Source: Planctomycetaceae bacterium
Lineage (GTDB): Bacteria > Planctomycetota > Planctomycetia > Planctomycetales > Planctomycetaceae
Assembly: GCA_020426325.1 (NCBI GenBank)
Contig: JAGQQG010000042.1
Coordinates: forward strand, 1-51,166
Reading direction: 5' to 3'
Length of the DNA stretch: 51,166 bases
Shown: piece after piece, positions 8,390 through 17,336 of the stretch
Layout: each line of letters opens with the position of its first letter
Numbering within the stretch: the stretch's first letter is position 1
Position numbers and translations under genes: made by a program
Notes under the pieces: generated by a model
The model's database searches: none
The model's input: the letters and a program-made list of their open reading frames with translations, nothing else
Told to the model about the DNA's origin: nothing

Positions 8390-11143
8390 TTGAAGGTTCG
8401 TATCTTCGCACTGGCGAAGGATTTGGGATTGGACAGCAAGGAGTTGATCCAGCATTGCAACGATGCTGGAATCGCTGTGAAAAACTCTGCGCTCGCCAGC
8501 ATCTCGCCAGAGGAGCGGGATCTGGTTCTGGACCACATGAAGCAATTGGGATCGGCGAAGTCAGCTGCGCCTGAGTCCAAGGCTGTGGATGCTCCAGTCC
8601 GCGAACAAGCTGGAGAAGGTGTCGGTAAGGTTCGGCAGATTCAAACGCTCGGGCCTCTCGGCCGCGCGATACGACGGACCAAGGGTGAGGAGGAGCCTGA
8701 GCCCGAAGAGGTTGCTGAAACAACCACTGAACCCGTCGAAGTCGAAGCGGCCCCAACGTCTGCGGATGATGCAGAAACGGTCACCGCCTCGGTTGAAGAG
8801 GAAGATTCGAAAGGTGATGAAGAATCCGAGATCACTCCGCCGGCTCCACCTCCTGCGAGCGGGGACGGTGGTGCTGCCAAGCCGATTTCCAAGGAAGACT
8901 ACGTTTCCCCGGTGGGCGGTGGGAGCACCATCTTACGGGAAATGAAGCCTGTGGCCTCTGTTTCGGATAGTGGTAGCAAGTCCTCGCGGAAGGCAAGCAG
9001 GAAGTCTTCTCTCCCGAACATCGCACCGCTCCCGAACTTCAAACCGCCGACCCTCGCCAAGGGTAAAGCAGAGCCGGCAGCGCAGAAGCCTGATCTTCCG
9101 CTGACCAAGGAAGCGCTGACTCAGAACAGCCCCTTGGCGAATATCATCCGCAAGAAGGCAGAAGTTCGGAAAAGGGACGACGATTTTACGGAGGATGGCG
9201 GGCGACCAGGGACACGCCCGAGTCGACTGGGGAGCCTGGATGATCTTCGGTCGAGGCGAGTCAAACGGACCCGTCGTCAACAAGACGATGATACGATGTC
9301 CGATGTGCGGATTTCCCGTCCCAAGGGGCGTCGTAAGCAGCGGGGTGGGAATGTTGATCTCAAGACCTCTGCAACGGTCGAAGTTCCCATCAGTATCCGC
9401 GCTTTGTCGGAGGAGCTTGGCCGTCCGGCCAAGGATATCATGGGCGTGATGATGCGCTCGGGCAAGTTCATGAAGATCACCGACGAGTTGGACGAGGAAG
9501 CGGTGCTGGAAGTTGGCTTGGAGCTGGGCATTGATATCGAGATTCAGCACGAGACAGATATTGAGGATGTCTTGACGTCACGGTTTGAGGATCAGGAAAT
9601 TCCCGAAGACGCAACGATTGGTGAGCGGCCTCCCATCGTCACGATTCTCGGGCATGTCGATCACGGCAAGACCACATTGCTCGACAAGATCCGCTCCGCC
9701 AATGTGGCTGCGGGCGAGGCGGGAGGCATTACACAGCACATTTCGTCCTATCAGGTGGAGCACAACGGCAAGCCGATCACCTTCGTTGATACGCCGGGGC
9801 ACGCCGCGTTTGGAGAGATGCGTGCCCGCGGGGCGAATGTTACGGACATCATTGTACTCGTCGTGGCTGCGGATGACGGCGTGATGCCGCAAACAGTTGA
9901 GTGCATCAGTCACGCGAAGGCGGCCGGAGTTCCGATCATTGTCGCCTTGAATAAATGTGACCTGCCGGACATCAACGAGCAGCGGATCCTGACAGAACTG
10001 TCTCAACACGACGTACTGCCTTCCGAGTGGGGGGGAGATATCGAAGTCGTGCGAGTGTCGGCTCTCGAGGGGATCGGCATCGACAATCTGCTGGAGACGA
10101 TCCTGCTCACCGCTGAGTTGCAGGAGTTCAAAGGACCGGTTGATACGCCCGCAGTGGGGGTCTGCCTGGAGGCGTTCCTGGATGAAGGACGAGGCCCGAT
10201 TGCCTGGTTGATCGTCCGTGATGGAACACTTCACCTCGGTGATATTGCTTTGTGCGGCTCATCCTACGGTCGAATTCGCGCGATGTATAACGATCGTGAT
10301 GAGTCGATTGAAACTGCCCCGCCATCGACACCGGTTCGTGTGGCTGGTCTCGATGATGTCCCAGGGGCGGGTGATCACTTCTATGTCATGCCGAGCCTGG
10401 ACGAAGCCCGCGAGGCCGCGTCTGTCCGTCACGCTCGCGGTCGCGATGCAGCTTTGGTTGGACGTGGCGGCGGTCCTCTAACACTGGAAAAGATTCTGGC
10501 AGGAGCAGGAACAGACGGTGGCGTTCGAGAGTTGCCGCTCATTATCAAGGCGGATTCTCCCGGCTCGATCGAGGCAATTCGCAGCGAGTTGAGCAAGCTC
10601 GACCATCCGGAAGTCCGGGTCAAAATCCTGCATGAAGGTGTCGGTGGCGTGAATGAGAGCGATGTCTATCTGGCAAGTTCCGCCGGAGCGATCATCGTTG
10701 CGTTCCATGTCATTGCAGAAGACCGTGCCAGTACACTTGCCGAACGGGAGTCGGTCGAAGTTCGCCGGTACAACATCATTTATGAGTTGACCGATCACAT
10801 CCGCATGGCGCTTGAGGGCCTGCTGGAGCCGGATCGGGTCGAAGTGGCAACGGGACGGGCCTTGGTGTTGCAGACGTTCCATATCAGCCGATTTGGAACC
10901 ATCGCAGGGTGCCGCATCCTGAATGGTACGATCGAACGTAACAACCGGGTCCACGTCATTCGAGATCAGAAAATCATTAACGATTATCCCATCGCCTCGC
11001 TCAAACGAGACAAGGACGACGTCCGTGAGGTACGGGAGGGTTTTGAGTGCGGGATTCGGCTCGACGGGTTCAACGATATCAAGGAAGGTGATTTGTTAGA
11101 AGCCTTCCGCGTGGATGAAGTCAAACGTTCACTCGATCGCTGA
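8390..11143 (+). CDS. infB: Translation initiation factor IF-2
   Basis: IF-2 is the GTPase that places initiator fMet-tRNA on the 30S subunit and promotes subunit joining. I choose TTG at 8390 (917 residues) because GAGGAG lies six bases before it and the protein then begins [20 protein letters not shown], the usual IF-2 N-domain. An in-frame TTG at 8366 would add eight residues without a comparable ribosome site. After the N-domain comes a long acidic and Pro-rich linker (about 60-330), then the G domain with GHVDHGKTT near 421, DTPGH near 466 and NKCD near 521. The beta-barrel and C-terminal fMet-tRNA-binding domains follow. Length is close to other long-form bacterial IF-2 proteins. rbfA follows after 158 bp. 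Confidence 0.97.
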   Translation: MKVRIFALAKDLGLDSKELIQHCNDAGIAVKNSALASISPEERDLVLDHMKQLGSAKSAAPESKAVDAPVREQAGEGVGKVRQIQTLGPLGRAIRRTKGEEEPEPEEVAETTTEPVEVEAAPTSADDAETVTASVEEEDSKGDEESEITPPAPPPASGDGGAAKPISKEDYVSPVGGGSTILREMKPVASVSDSGSKSSRKASRKSSLPNIAPLPNFKPPTLAKGKAEPAAQKPDLPLTKEALTQNSPLANIIRKKAEVRKRDDDFTEDGGRPGTRPSRLGSLDDLRSRRVKRTRRQQDDDTMSDVRISRPKGRRKQRGGNVDLKTSATVEVPISIRALSEELGRPAKDIMGVMMRSGKFMKITDELDEEAVLEVGLELGIDIEIQHETDIEDVLTSRFEDQEIPEDATIGERPPIVTILGHVDHGKTTLLDKIRSANVAAGEAGGITQHISSYQVEHNGKPITFVDTPGHAAFGEMRARGANVTDIIVLVVAADDGVMPQTVECISHAKAAGVPIIVALNKCDLPDINEQRILTELSQHDVLPSEWGGDIEVVRVSALEGIGIDNLLETILLTAELQEFKGPVDTPAVGVCLEAFLDEGRGPIAWLIVRDGTLHLGDIALCGSSYGRIRAMYNDRDESIETAPPSTPVRVAGLDDVPGAGDHFYVMPSLDEAREAASVRHARGRDAALVGRGGGPLTLEKILAGAGTDGGVRELPLIIKADSPGSIEAIRSELSKLDHPEVRVKILHEGVGGVNESDVYLASSAGAIIVAFHVIAEDRASTLAERESVEVRRYNIIYELTDHIRMALEGLLEPDRVEVATGRALVLQTFHISRFGTIAGCRILNGTIERNNRVHVIRDQKIINDYPIASLKRDKDDVREVREGFECGIRLDGFNDIKEGDLLEAFRVDEVKRSLDR

Positions 11144-11301
11144 TGGGGAAGGAATCAGTCGGGAAGACCTTCGAGGGACAGCCGGCAAGGCTGCAGAGTG
11201 AGGGCGGAAGAGAGCCATTGGTCGCAGGTGTTGCCATCGTCTGGAGTCGTTTCGTGGTGGCTCCGCACCATTGAGGTTTGTGAGCGTTCGATACGTCAAG
11301 C

Positions 11302-11778
11302 ATGGGGAATCGCCGTACAGCCAAGGTTGCTGAAGCAATTCGAGAGGTCGTCAGCTCGGCGATCCTCTTTGAGCTGCGCGATCCGCGAGTGAAGAGCGTG
11401 ACCGTGCTCAGCATTGAAGTCCCGACCGACCTGCGAACTGCAAAAGTTTATGTCTCCGTCATGGGAGACGAAGCCCAGCAACGGCTCTCGATGAAAGGAC
11501 TCTCCGCGGCTCGCGGTTTCCTTCAGTCGAAAGTGGCCGATCGAGTGAATCTGCGGTTCACACCGATTCTCAGCTTCGAACTGGACGATGGAGTGAAGAA
11601 GTCCGTTGAAGCTGCTCGCATCCTTAAAGAATTGGCAGAAGAGCGGGCTGCTCGCGAGGCAGAGCTTGGTGAGATTTCCGAGGATGAAACCTTGGGAGCC
11701 GAGCCGTCCGATTCCGGTGCTGCCGACCTGGTGACATCCCCCGAGGAGGACGACCATTCCGGGGCGATGAATGAATGA
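11302..11778 (+). CDS. rbfA: 30S ribosome-binding factor RbfA
   Basis: RbfA assists late maturation of the 30S subunit and 16S rRNA 5' end processing. The 158-residue product has the family's single KH-like domain in residues 1-100, with [17 protein letters not shown] and the motif ELRDPRV, and the typical VSVMGD strand. Residues after about 115 form an acidic tail not needed for the core fold. It follows infB on the same strand, the standard nusA-infB-rbfA order. The 158-bp gap before it holds no gene I can support (planctomycetes sometimes carry a small gene there). Confidence 0.95.
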   Translation: MGNRRTAKVAEAIREVVSSAILFELRDPRVKSVTVLSIEVPTDLRTAKVYVSVMGDEAQQRLSMKGLSAARGFLQSKVADRVNLRFTPILSFELDDGVKKSVEAARILKELAEERAAREAELGEISEDETLGAEPSDSGAADLVTSPEEDDHSGAMNE

Positions 11779-11867
11779 GGCGACGAGAATCGAGCGCCCC
11801 TGAGAAACTCCAAACGACTAAGAACTGACCAACAAAACCTATCCAACTTTGCGTGCCAGCCGACACT

Positions 11868-12767
11868 ATGTCAACGACTAAACTCAAGGCGTCCGACCGG
11901 CAAGCTCTGTTTCGCAAGATCGTCACAGTGCTCAAGAAGAAGTATGGCGGGAGTGTGCCGAAAGACCAGCGGAATGTCCTCGAGACGATGCTGTTCGCCT
12001 GTTGTCTGGAGGATGCCCAGCATGAGGATGCTGAAGCGGCCTACCAAAACCTGCTGGATTCATTCCACGATCTCAATGAGATCCGGGTGAGCTCGATCAC
12101 GGAAGTCGAACGATCGTTAGGGAATCTGGATAACCCAGCGTGGCGAGCTCTGCGTATCCGCGACACGCTGCAGTATGTCTTCGAGAAGTATTACGTCTTC
12201 GATTTTGAACCTCTGCGTCGTAAGACGATGGATGCAGCCGTCAAGCAGTTGTCCAAGATCAAGTGCCTGTCATCGTTCGTTCAGCTCTATACCCTTCAGA
12301 ACTCGCTCGGCGCTCATGTCATGCCGATCGATGCGACGGTTTGTCGTGTCGTTGCGTGGCTGGGACTAATCCCTCAGGACATGCCTCCGGACAAGGCTGC
12401 GGAAGAGGTGAAGTCGTCGGTTCGAAAATCCGATGCGCCGCTGCTGGGATATCTGCTCAGAGAGTTGGGGGCTGATCCCAATTTCAAGTCGGCCTTCAAG
12501 ATCACCAAGTCAATGTTGACGGATGGTGAGGTCGATCCGACGGATGCCGCAGAACGGCTGCAGGACCTGCTGAAGAATCCTCCGGGGCGGACAAAGAAGG
12601 TCAGCAAGCCGCAAAAGAAGGCAACCTCCGCCAAATCCTCTACCACGGATCGGAAAAGTAAGTCGAGCAAGCTGTCTGGAACCAAGAAGAAGACCGTGAC
12701 CAAGAAGGTTTCGCGTCCGAAGACGACGAAGAAGAAAACAACCCGGCGTCTGACCAAAAAGAAATAG
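11868..12767 (+). CDS. Endonuclease III-like (HhH-GPD superfamily) protein with lysine-rich tail
   Basis: Residues 1-210 resemble the base-excision glycosylase fold of endonuclease III. ETMLFACCLED corresponds to the first core helices, and PIDATVCRVVAWLGL matches the VDTHV-R-RLGL element holding the catalytic Asp, which is kept. Two hallmarks are missing: the LPGVGxKTA hairpin that carries the catalytic Lys, and the C-terminal Cys cluster for [4Fe-4S]. The last 57 or so residues are almost only Lys, Thr, Ser and Arg, like histone H1, probably for DNA binding. It may bind DNA or act as a monofunctional or inactive glycosylase. The start at ATG 11868 is favoured over GTG 11853; neither has a clear ribosome site. 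It follows rbfA by about 90 bp and could be co-transcribed. Confidence 0.8.
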   Translation: MSTTKLKASDRQALFRKIVTVLKKKYGGSVPKDQRNVLETMLFACCLEDAQHEDAEAAYQNLLDSFHDLNEIRVSSITEVERSLGNLDNPAWRALRIRDTLQYVFEKYYVFDFEPLRRKTMDAAVKQLSKIKCLSSFVQLYTLQNSLGAHVMPIDATVCRVVAWLGLIPQDMPPDKAAEEVKSSVRKSDAPLLGYLLRELGADPNFKSAFKITKSMLTDGEVDPTDAAERLQDLLKNPPGRTKKVSKPQKKATSAKSSTTDRKSKSSKLSGTKKKTVTKKVSRPKTTKKKTTRRLTKKK

Positions 12768-12957
12768 CCAGCTGATCTCTGGCAGGTGCTGTTGCTGCTT
12801 CACGTAAAGCAATGAATGACAGCCGTCTGTCTTGTGAGGCGGACTTTTGGGGCAGAAGCACTCGAAAAAGACGCTGTTTGTCAGTGATTCGCTGCTCGCT
12901 ACAATATCGTACGCGGTTCAAACGGCTTCGCACCACGGTTTCCAGAGGATAGGGCAG

Positions 12958-15273
12958 ATGACAGTGATTCGACTGACGATGGTCGGCGTTCTGCTTGCGC
13001 AGGTTGTCTCCGGGCAGGGCAGCGTCCACGGAGATGACCAGCCTCCTGCACCTCCGGTCGCTCAGCCGTCTCCGCACACCAACTCCTCACCGATTGTCGT
13101 CGACGTCCAACAAGTCGAGGAGCAACCGGCAGAGCCGTTCGAGCCGAAGGTGCCGCTGACCGACGAACAACAATCGCAGCGACAGGCCGTGACGTGGTTT
13201 ATGACCGGCCAGCTGCGTGAGGGTAAAAACGACTTCGCAGGTGCACTGGAGGCATATCGAAAAGCGATTGAAATCGCCCCGGGCGAGATCAAGCCGTATC
13301 AGTCTCTTGTGACGATCACGTTCGCTCAAGGGGATCGCGAAGGAGCGACGAAATATGCCTTGCAGGCGGCACAACACAGTCGTGAGGGAATTCCTCTTGC
13401 GCGTGGTCTTGCGAATCTTCTCGTCCGGGCGAACGAAACGGGACACGCTGTCGATGTGTTGAAGAAGATTCAGCAATCGCCACCCGCAGACGTCAAACTG
13501 GTGGATGAGCTGGTGCTGCATCGGGACATGGGGTTGTTTTATCGCTTGATGACTCAGACGGATTCGGCCGTCGAACATTACAAGCAGGTGATGTCTGCCT
13601 TGCAGAATCCCGATTCGCCCCTCACAGATGCAGAACGGCAGGAGATCCTTGGCGATGCCGGGGAGACCTACGAGCAGATGGGCAAGGTCTTTCTCGATGC
13701 CAAGCTGGCTGACCTGGCCGTGACGGCCTTCGATGAGGCCAGCAAATTCAACAAATCGAGCCCGGGGATTCACAGCTTCAATCTGGCGATGGTCTATGAA
13801 GAGACCGGTCGACATGAGCAGGCGCTTGATGAACTCAGAAAGTACTTCGACGCACAGCTGCAATCGAAGGGGCGTGAGGCCTATCAGTTGCTCGCCGATC
13901 TGCTGAAGGAGTTGGGGCGTTCTGACGAGTTGTTGCCTGAACTCGAAAATATGCACGATCGGGATGCTCGCAACAAATCACTCGCCTTCTTCCTCGCCGA
14001 GCAATACGAACAGCAGGATCAACTTGATGAAGCGGAAGAACTGCTGAAGGAGATTACCGGCAATCGAGCTGATCCTCGCGGATTGGTCGGACTTGCCAGC
14101 GTGTATCGCCGCAAGCATCAGGCAAAGCCGCTGCTTGAGACCTTTGCACAAGCTTTTCAGGTCGTGCCGCAGACCGAGGAGCCGGAAGCGTTGGAGCGAA
14201 TGGACTCTGACATGCGGGCGCTCGTCGAGCGGTTTCAGGAACTGCAGCGAGAGATCGCTGAGGACGACGAAGCCATGGACGGGCTCATTGCTCGTGGAAA
14301 AGAGTTAGTCGGCGATGATGATGCCAAGTTGGATTTCGTTCAGGCTTACGTCTTGGGCAAGTTGTCCGTGGAGGCCGAGCGGATCGAGGCGGCTCAGGAG
14401 TTCTATCAACTCGCGATTGATATGCAGAACGACCCGCCCGCTCTCCTGTTTCGAGAACTCGGCCTCGCTCTAACGGATGCCGAGAAATATGCGGAAGCTG
14501 CCAAGGTGTTCGGTCAGGCGACCGAGCACACGTCCAACAACCTGCAGCAGGCCGGCGTACGTGCGTTGTTCCTCTACCTCCAGTCACATGCACTGGAGAT
14601 GGATGGTCAAACGGATGCCGCCCTGGAAGCGATTGGAGAAGCTCGCAAAGCACTGCCTGACAACTCAGCGATGCAGTTTCAGGAAGCCTGGGTCTACTAC
14701 CACGCTCACCGCTGGCAGGAGGCGATCGACAAATTCCAGGAAGTCATCGACACCTATGAGCCGAAAGACGATGAGGAGTCGCAACGCATCGTCAAGCAGA
14801 CTCGTTTCAGCCTGTCTGCGGCTTGGGTGCAACTGGGAGATCTGGAAAAAGGGGAGGAAGTTCTCGAAGTCGTCCTCGCGTCCGATCCGGACAACACACA
14901 GGTCAACAACGACCTTGGTTATCTCTGGGCCGATCAGGGCAAGAATCTCGAACAGGCCAAAGGCATGATCGAAAAGGCCCTCGCTGCTGATCCCGAAAAC
15001 CCCGCCTATCTCGACAGTATGGGCTGGGTGCTGTTCAAGCTCGGTGAATACGAAAAAGCAAGGGAGTATCTCGAACGTGCGGTCGCTCTCCCCAGTGGAG
15101 ATGACAGTACAATCCTGGATCACCTCGGCGACACCTACAGCAAACTTGAACTGAGTGACAAGGCCCTCGAACTCTGGCAGAAAGCTCTCGACAACGAGCA
15201 GGGCAAACCCTATCCGGACGATAAAATTCTCGATCGCATCAAAGCGAAACTGCCTGCCGAAGCCGAAGAATAG
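12958..15273 (+). CDS. Secreted tetratricopeptide-repeat (TPR) protein
   Basis: A 771-residue protein made largely of TPR helices that act as a protein-binding scaffold. The ATG at 12958 opens a signal peptide (MTVIRLTMVGVLLAQVVSG, cleavage near residue 25) and is preceded by AGAGGAT. A frame open further upstream would put non-hydrophobic sequence before the signal. After a Pro-rich linker, TPR-like units start near residue 75 (FAGALEAYRKAIEIAP) and recur to the end; the clearest are the last three, with QVNNDLGYLWADQGK, AYLDSMGWVLFKLGEYEKA and TILDHLGDTYSKLELSDKA. The protein is probably periplasmic or surface-exposed; no partner is evident. Confidence 0.88.
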   Translation: MTVIRLTMVGVLLAQVVSGQGSVHGDDQPPAPPVAQPSPHTNSSPIVVDVQQVEEQPAEPFEPKVPLTDEQQSQRQAVTWFMTGQLREGKNDFAGALEAYRKAIEIAPGEIKPYQSLVTITFAQGDREGATKYALQAAQHSREGIPLARGLANLLVRANETGHAVDVLKKIQQSPPADVKLVDELVLHRDMGLFYRLMTQTDSAVEHYKQVMSALQNPDSPLTDAERQEILGDAGETYEQMGKVFLDAKLADLAVTAFDEASKFNKSSPGIHSFNLAMVYEETGRHEQALDELRKYFDAQLQSKGREAYQLLADLLKELGRSDELLPELENMHDRDARNKSLAFFLAEQYEQQDQLDEAEELLKEITGNRADPRGLVGLASVYRRKHQAKPLLETFAQAFQVVPQTEEPEALERMDSDMRALVERFQELQREIAEDDEAMDGLIARGKELVGDDDAKLDFVQAYVLGKLSVEAERIEAAQEFYQLAIDMQNDPPALLFRELGLALTDAEKYAEAAKVFGQATEHTSNNLQQAGVRALFLYLQSHALEMDGQTDAALEAIGEARKALPDNSAMQFQEAWVYYHAHRWQEAIDKFQEVIDTYEPKDDEESQRIVKQTRFSLSAAWVQLGDLEKGEEVLEVVLASDPDNTQVNNDLGYLWADQGKNLEQAKGMIEKALAADPENPAYLDSMGWVLFKLGEYEKAREYLERAVALPSGDDSTILDHLGDTYSKLELSDKALELWQKALDNEQGKPYPDDKILDRIKAKLPAEAEE

Positions 15274-15344
15274 ACTGCGGCCGTGCCCATTACCGACGTC
15301 CGACTCTCAACCCTTGACCCTCAACTCTTCACCCTCAACCCTCT

Positions 15345-16100
15345 ATGGCTGGTCATTCCCATTGGGCGAACATCGCTCACAAAAAAGGTCGCATCGACGC
15401 CAAGAAAGGCAAGCTGTTCGGCAAGCTCAGCCGTGCCATCATCGTGGCGGCACGCAACGGCGGCGGCGATCCCGACATGAATCTCACGCTGCGGTATGCG
15501 ATCGACAAAGCCAAAAAGAACAGCATGCCCAAGGACAACATCGAAAGGGCCGTGCAGAAAGGCTGTGGAGAGTCGGACGGCGACGACTATCAGGAACTGA
15601 CCTACGAAGGTTACGGCCCAGCCGGTGTCGCCATCATGTGTGACGCCCTCACGGAAAACCGGAATCGGACCGCGGGCGAAGTCCGTAAAACATTTGAAGT
15701 GTACGGCGGCAACCTCGGCAGCACCGGGTGCGTCGGATATCTGTTTGAACGTAAGGGCAAGTTCATGGTTCCGGCCGGTCAGATCGATGAAGAGTCCCTG
15801 TTCGAACTGGCTGTCGAGGCCGGAGCGGATGACGTGCACCTCGATGATGAGGCGTATGAGATCTTCACATCAGTCGAAGCTTTTCAGGCGGTCAACGAGG
15901 CCTTGATGGCTCGACAACTCGAGACAGAAGTTGCTGAATTAATCCGTATTCCGACGACGACGGTCGACCTGGATGAGAAGGACGCCCGTCGCGTCCTGAG
16001 ACTGATGGAAGCTCTCGAAGATAACGACGATGTGCAGAATGTGACGGCGAATTTCAACATCGCCGACGAAATCATGGAAGCCGTCCTGGCCGAAGCCTGA
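15345..16100 (+). CDS. YebC/PmpR family protein
   Basis: A member of the YebC/TACO1 family, described as DNA-binding regulators and more recently as translation factors that relieve stalling at proline runs. The 251-residue product starts with the invariant MAGHSHWANIAHKKGRIDAK and shows DMNLTLRYAIDKAKKNSMPK and TYEGYGPAGVA, followed by the family's three-domain layout and normal length. It lies 71 bp after the TPR gene and 73 bp before ruvB. A yebC gene near ruv genes is a common bacterial arrangement. Confidence 0.96.
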   Translation: MAGHSHWANIAHKKGRIDAKKGKLFGKLSRAIIVAARNGGGDPDMNLTLRYAIDKAKKNSMPKDNIERAVQKGCGESDGDDYQELTYEGYGPAGVAIMCDALTENRNRTAGEVRKTFEVYGGNLGSTGCVGYLFERKGKFMVPAGQIDEESLFELAVEAGADDVHLDDEAYEIFTSVEAFQAVNEALMARQLETEVAELIRIPTTTVDLDEKDARRVLRLMEALEDNDDVQNVTANFNIADEIMEAVLAEA

Positions 16101-16173
16101 CATGGGCTCGAACTAACTTGATCGAATGGCTGGAGCGTAGCTCCCAGCAACTGGCACCACTCAAGGATGACTC

Positions 16174-17274
16174 ATGGCCCGTCAACGCGTGGTCCAGCGG
16201 AAACAAACTGTCGCTGCTGATGAACCTCATCCACACTTCCCTGTGACGGACTCTGCGGTTGTGCCGACACCCTTCGATTCCAACGATCGCGAGATCGATG
16301 AAGCCCTGCGGCCAACATCGCTCAGTCAGGTCGTGGGTCAGTCCAAGGTCGTCGAACGTATCCGGGTGATGCTCGATGCGACCATGAAACGCGGGGACAC
16401 GCTCGGTCATCTGCTGCTCGATGGCCCGCCCGGCATCGGCAAGACGACGCTCGCCACAGTCATCCCACGCGAGTTGGGGGTCGATATTCAGATCTGTGCC
16501 GGCCCCGCGATGCAGGCTCCGAAGGACCTGTTGCCCTATCTTACGAATGCGACGGAGCGGTCAGTCTTGTTCATCGATGAGGTTCACCGCCTCCCGGCGG
16601 CCGTCGAAGAGTTTCTCTATCCGGCGATGGAGGATTTTCGGGTCGATATCGCACTGGGGGACGGCCTGAATGCACGGACCATCAACATGCAGCTCAAACC
16701 GTTCACGGTCATCGGTGCGACGACGCGGGCAGGAATGCTCACGGCTCCCATGCGTGATCGGTTCGTCTACCGGGAGCATCTGGATTTTTACGAAGAACTC
16801 GACCTTGTCGAGATCGTGACTCGGAACGCAGTCAAACTGCGGACGACTGTGACCGACGAGGCTGCTGAGGAGATCGCCCGCAGATCGCAGGGGACCCCGC
16901 GTAAAGCAAACAATCTTCTCCTGCGGACCCGTGATTTCGCCACGCTCGGTCATCCCACCGGGGAGATCACGACCGAGATCGCCCGTAATGCACTCGACAA
17001 ACTGGAGATTGACCGGCTGGGTCTCGAACGTCAGGACCGCAGATACCTCGAAACGATCATTAGAGTTTTCAACGGGGGGCCGGCCGGTCTCCGCGCCATG
17101 GCCCACAGCATGAGCGTCCCCCCCGACACACTCGAAGACGACGTCGAACCGTTCCTGCTCCGCAGCGGCCTCATCCAACGCACCCCCCGAGGCCGAGTCG
17201 TCACCGAGGCAGCGTATGAGCATCTCGGGCTGACCTCACCGAGCGACTCGACCGGACCAGGCACCTTGTTCTGA
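16174..17274 (+). CDS. ruvB: Holliday junction branch migration ATPase RuvB
   Basis: RuvB is the hexameric AAA+ motor that, with RuvA, drives branch migration of Holliday junctions. In 366 residues the order is N-terminal lid element ([11 protein letters not shown]), Walker [10 protein letters not shown] near 84, Walker B with DEVHRL near 130, the GATTRAGML sensor region, and a C-terminal winged helix ([20 protein letters not shown]). It is about 30 residues longer at the N-terminus than the E. coli protein. The ATG is preceded by AAGGATG. ruvA and ruvC are not in the window. Confidence 0.97.
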   Translation: MARQRVVQRKQTVAADEPHPHFPVTDSAVVPTPFDSNDREIDEALRPTSLSQVVGQSKVVERIRVMLDATMKRGDTLGHLLLDGPPGIGKTTLATVIPRELGVDIQICAGPAMQAPKDLLPYLTNATERSVLFIDEVHRLPAAVEEFLYPAMEDFRVDIALGDGLNARTINMQLKPFTVIGATTRAGMLTAPMRDRFVYREHLDFYEELDLVEIVTRNAVKLRTTVTDEAAEEIARRSQGTPRKANNLLLRTRDFATLGHPTGEITTEIARNALDKLEIDRLGLERQDRRYLETIIRVFNGGPAGLRAMAHSMSVPPDTLEDDVEPFLLRSGLIQRTPRGRVVTEAAYEHLGLTSPSDSTGPGTLF

Positions 17275-17336
17275 ACCAATCAGACCCCGCATGCGGCTTA
17301 GCGATGTTCGATATCGATCGACGTTTCAGCAACTCA

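Noticed and set aside
13087-13956. Minus-strand open frame (289 codons) inside the TPR gene
   Set aside because: Shadow of the TPR gene; it has no domain, no signal and no ribosome site.
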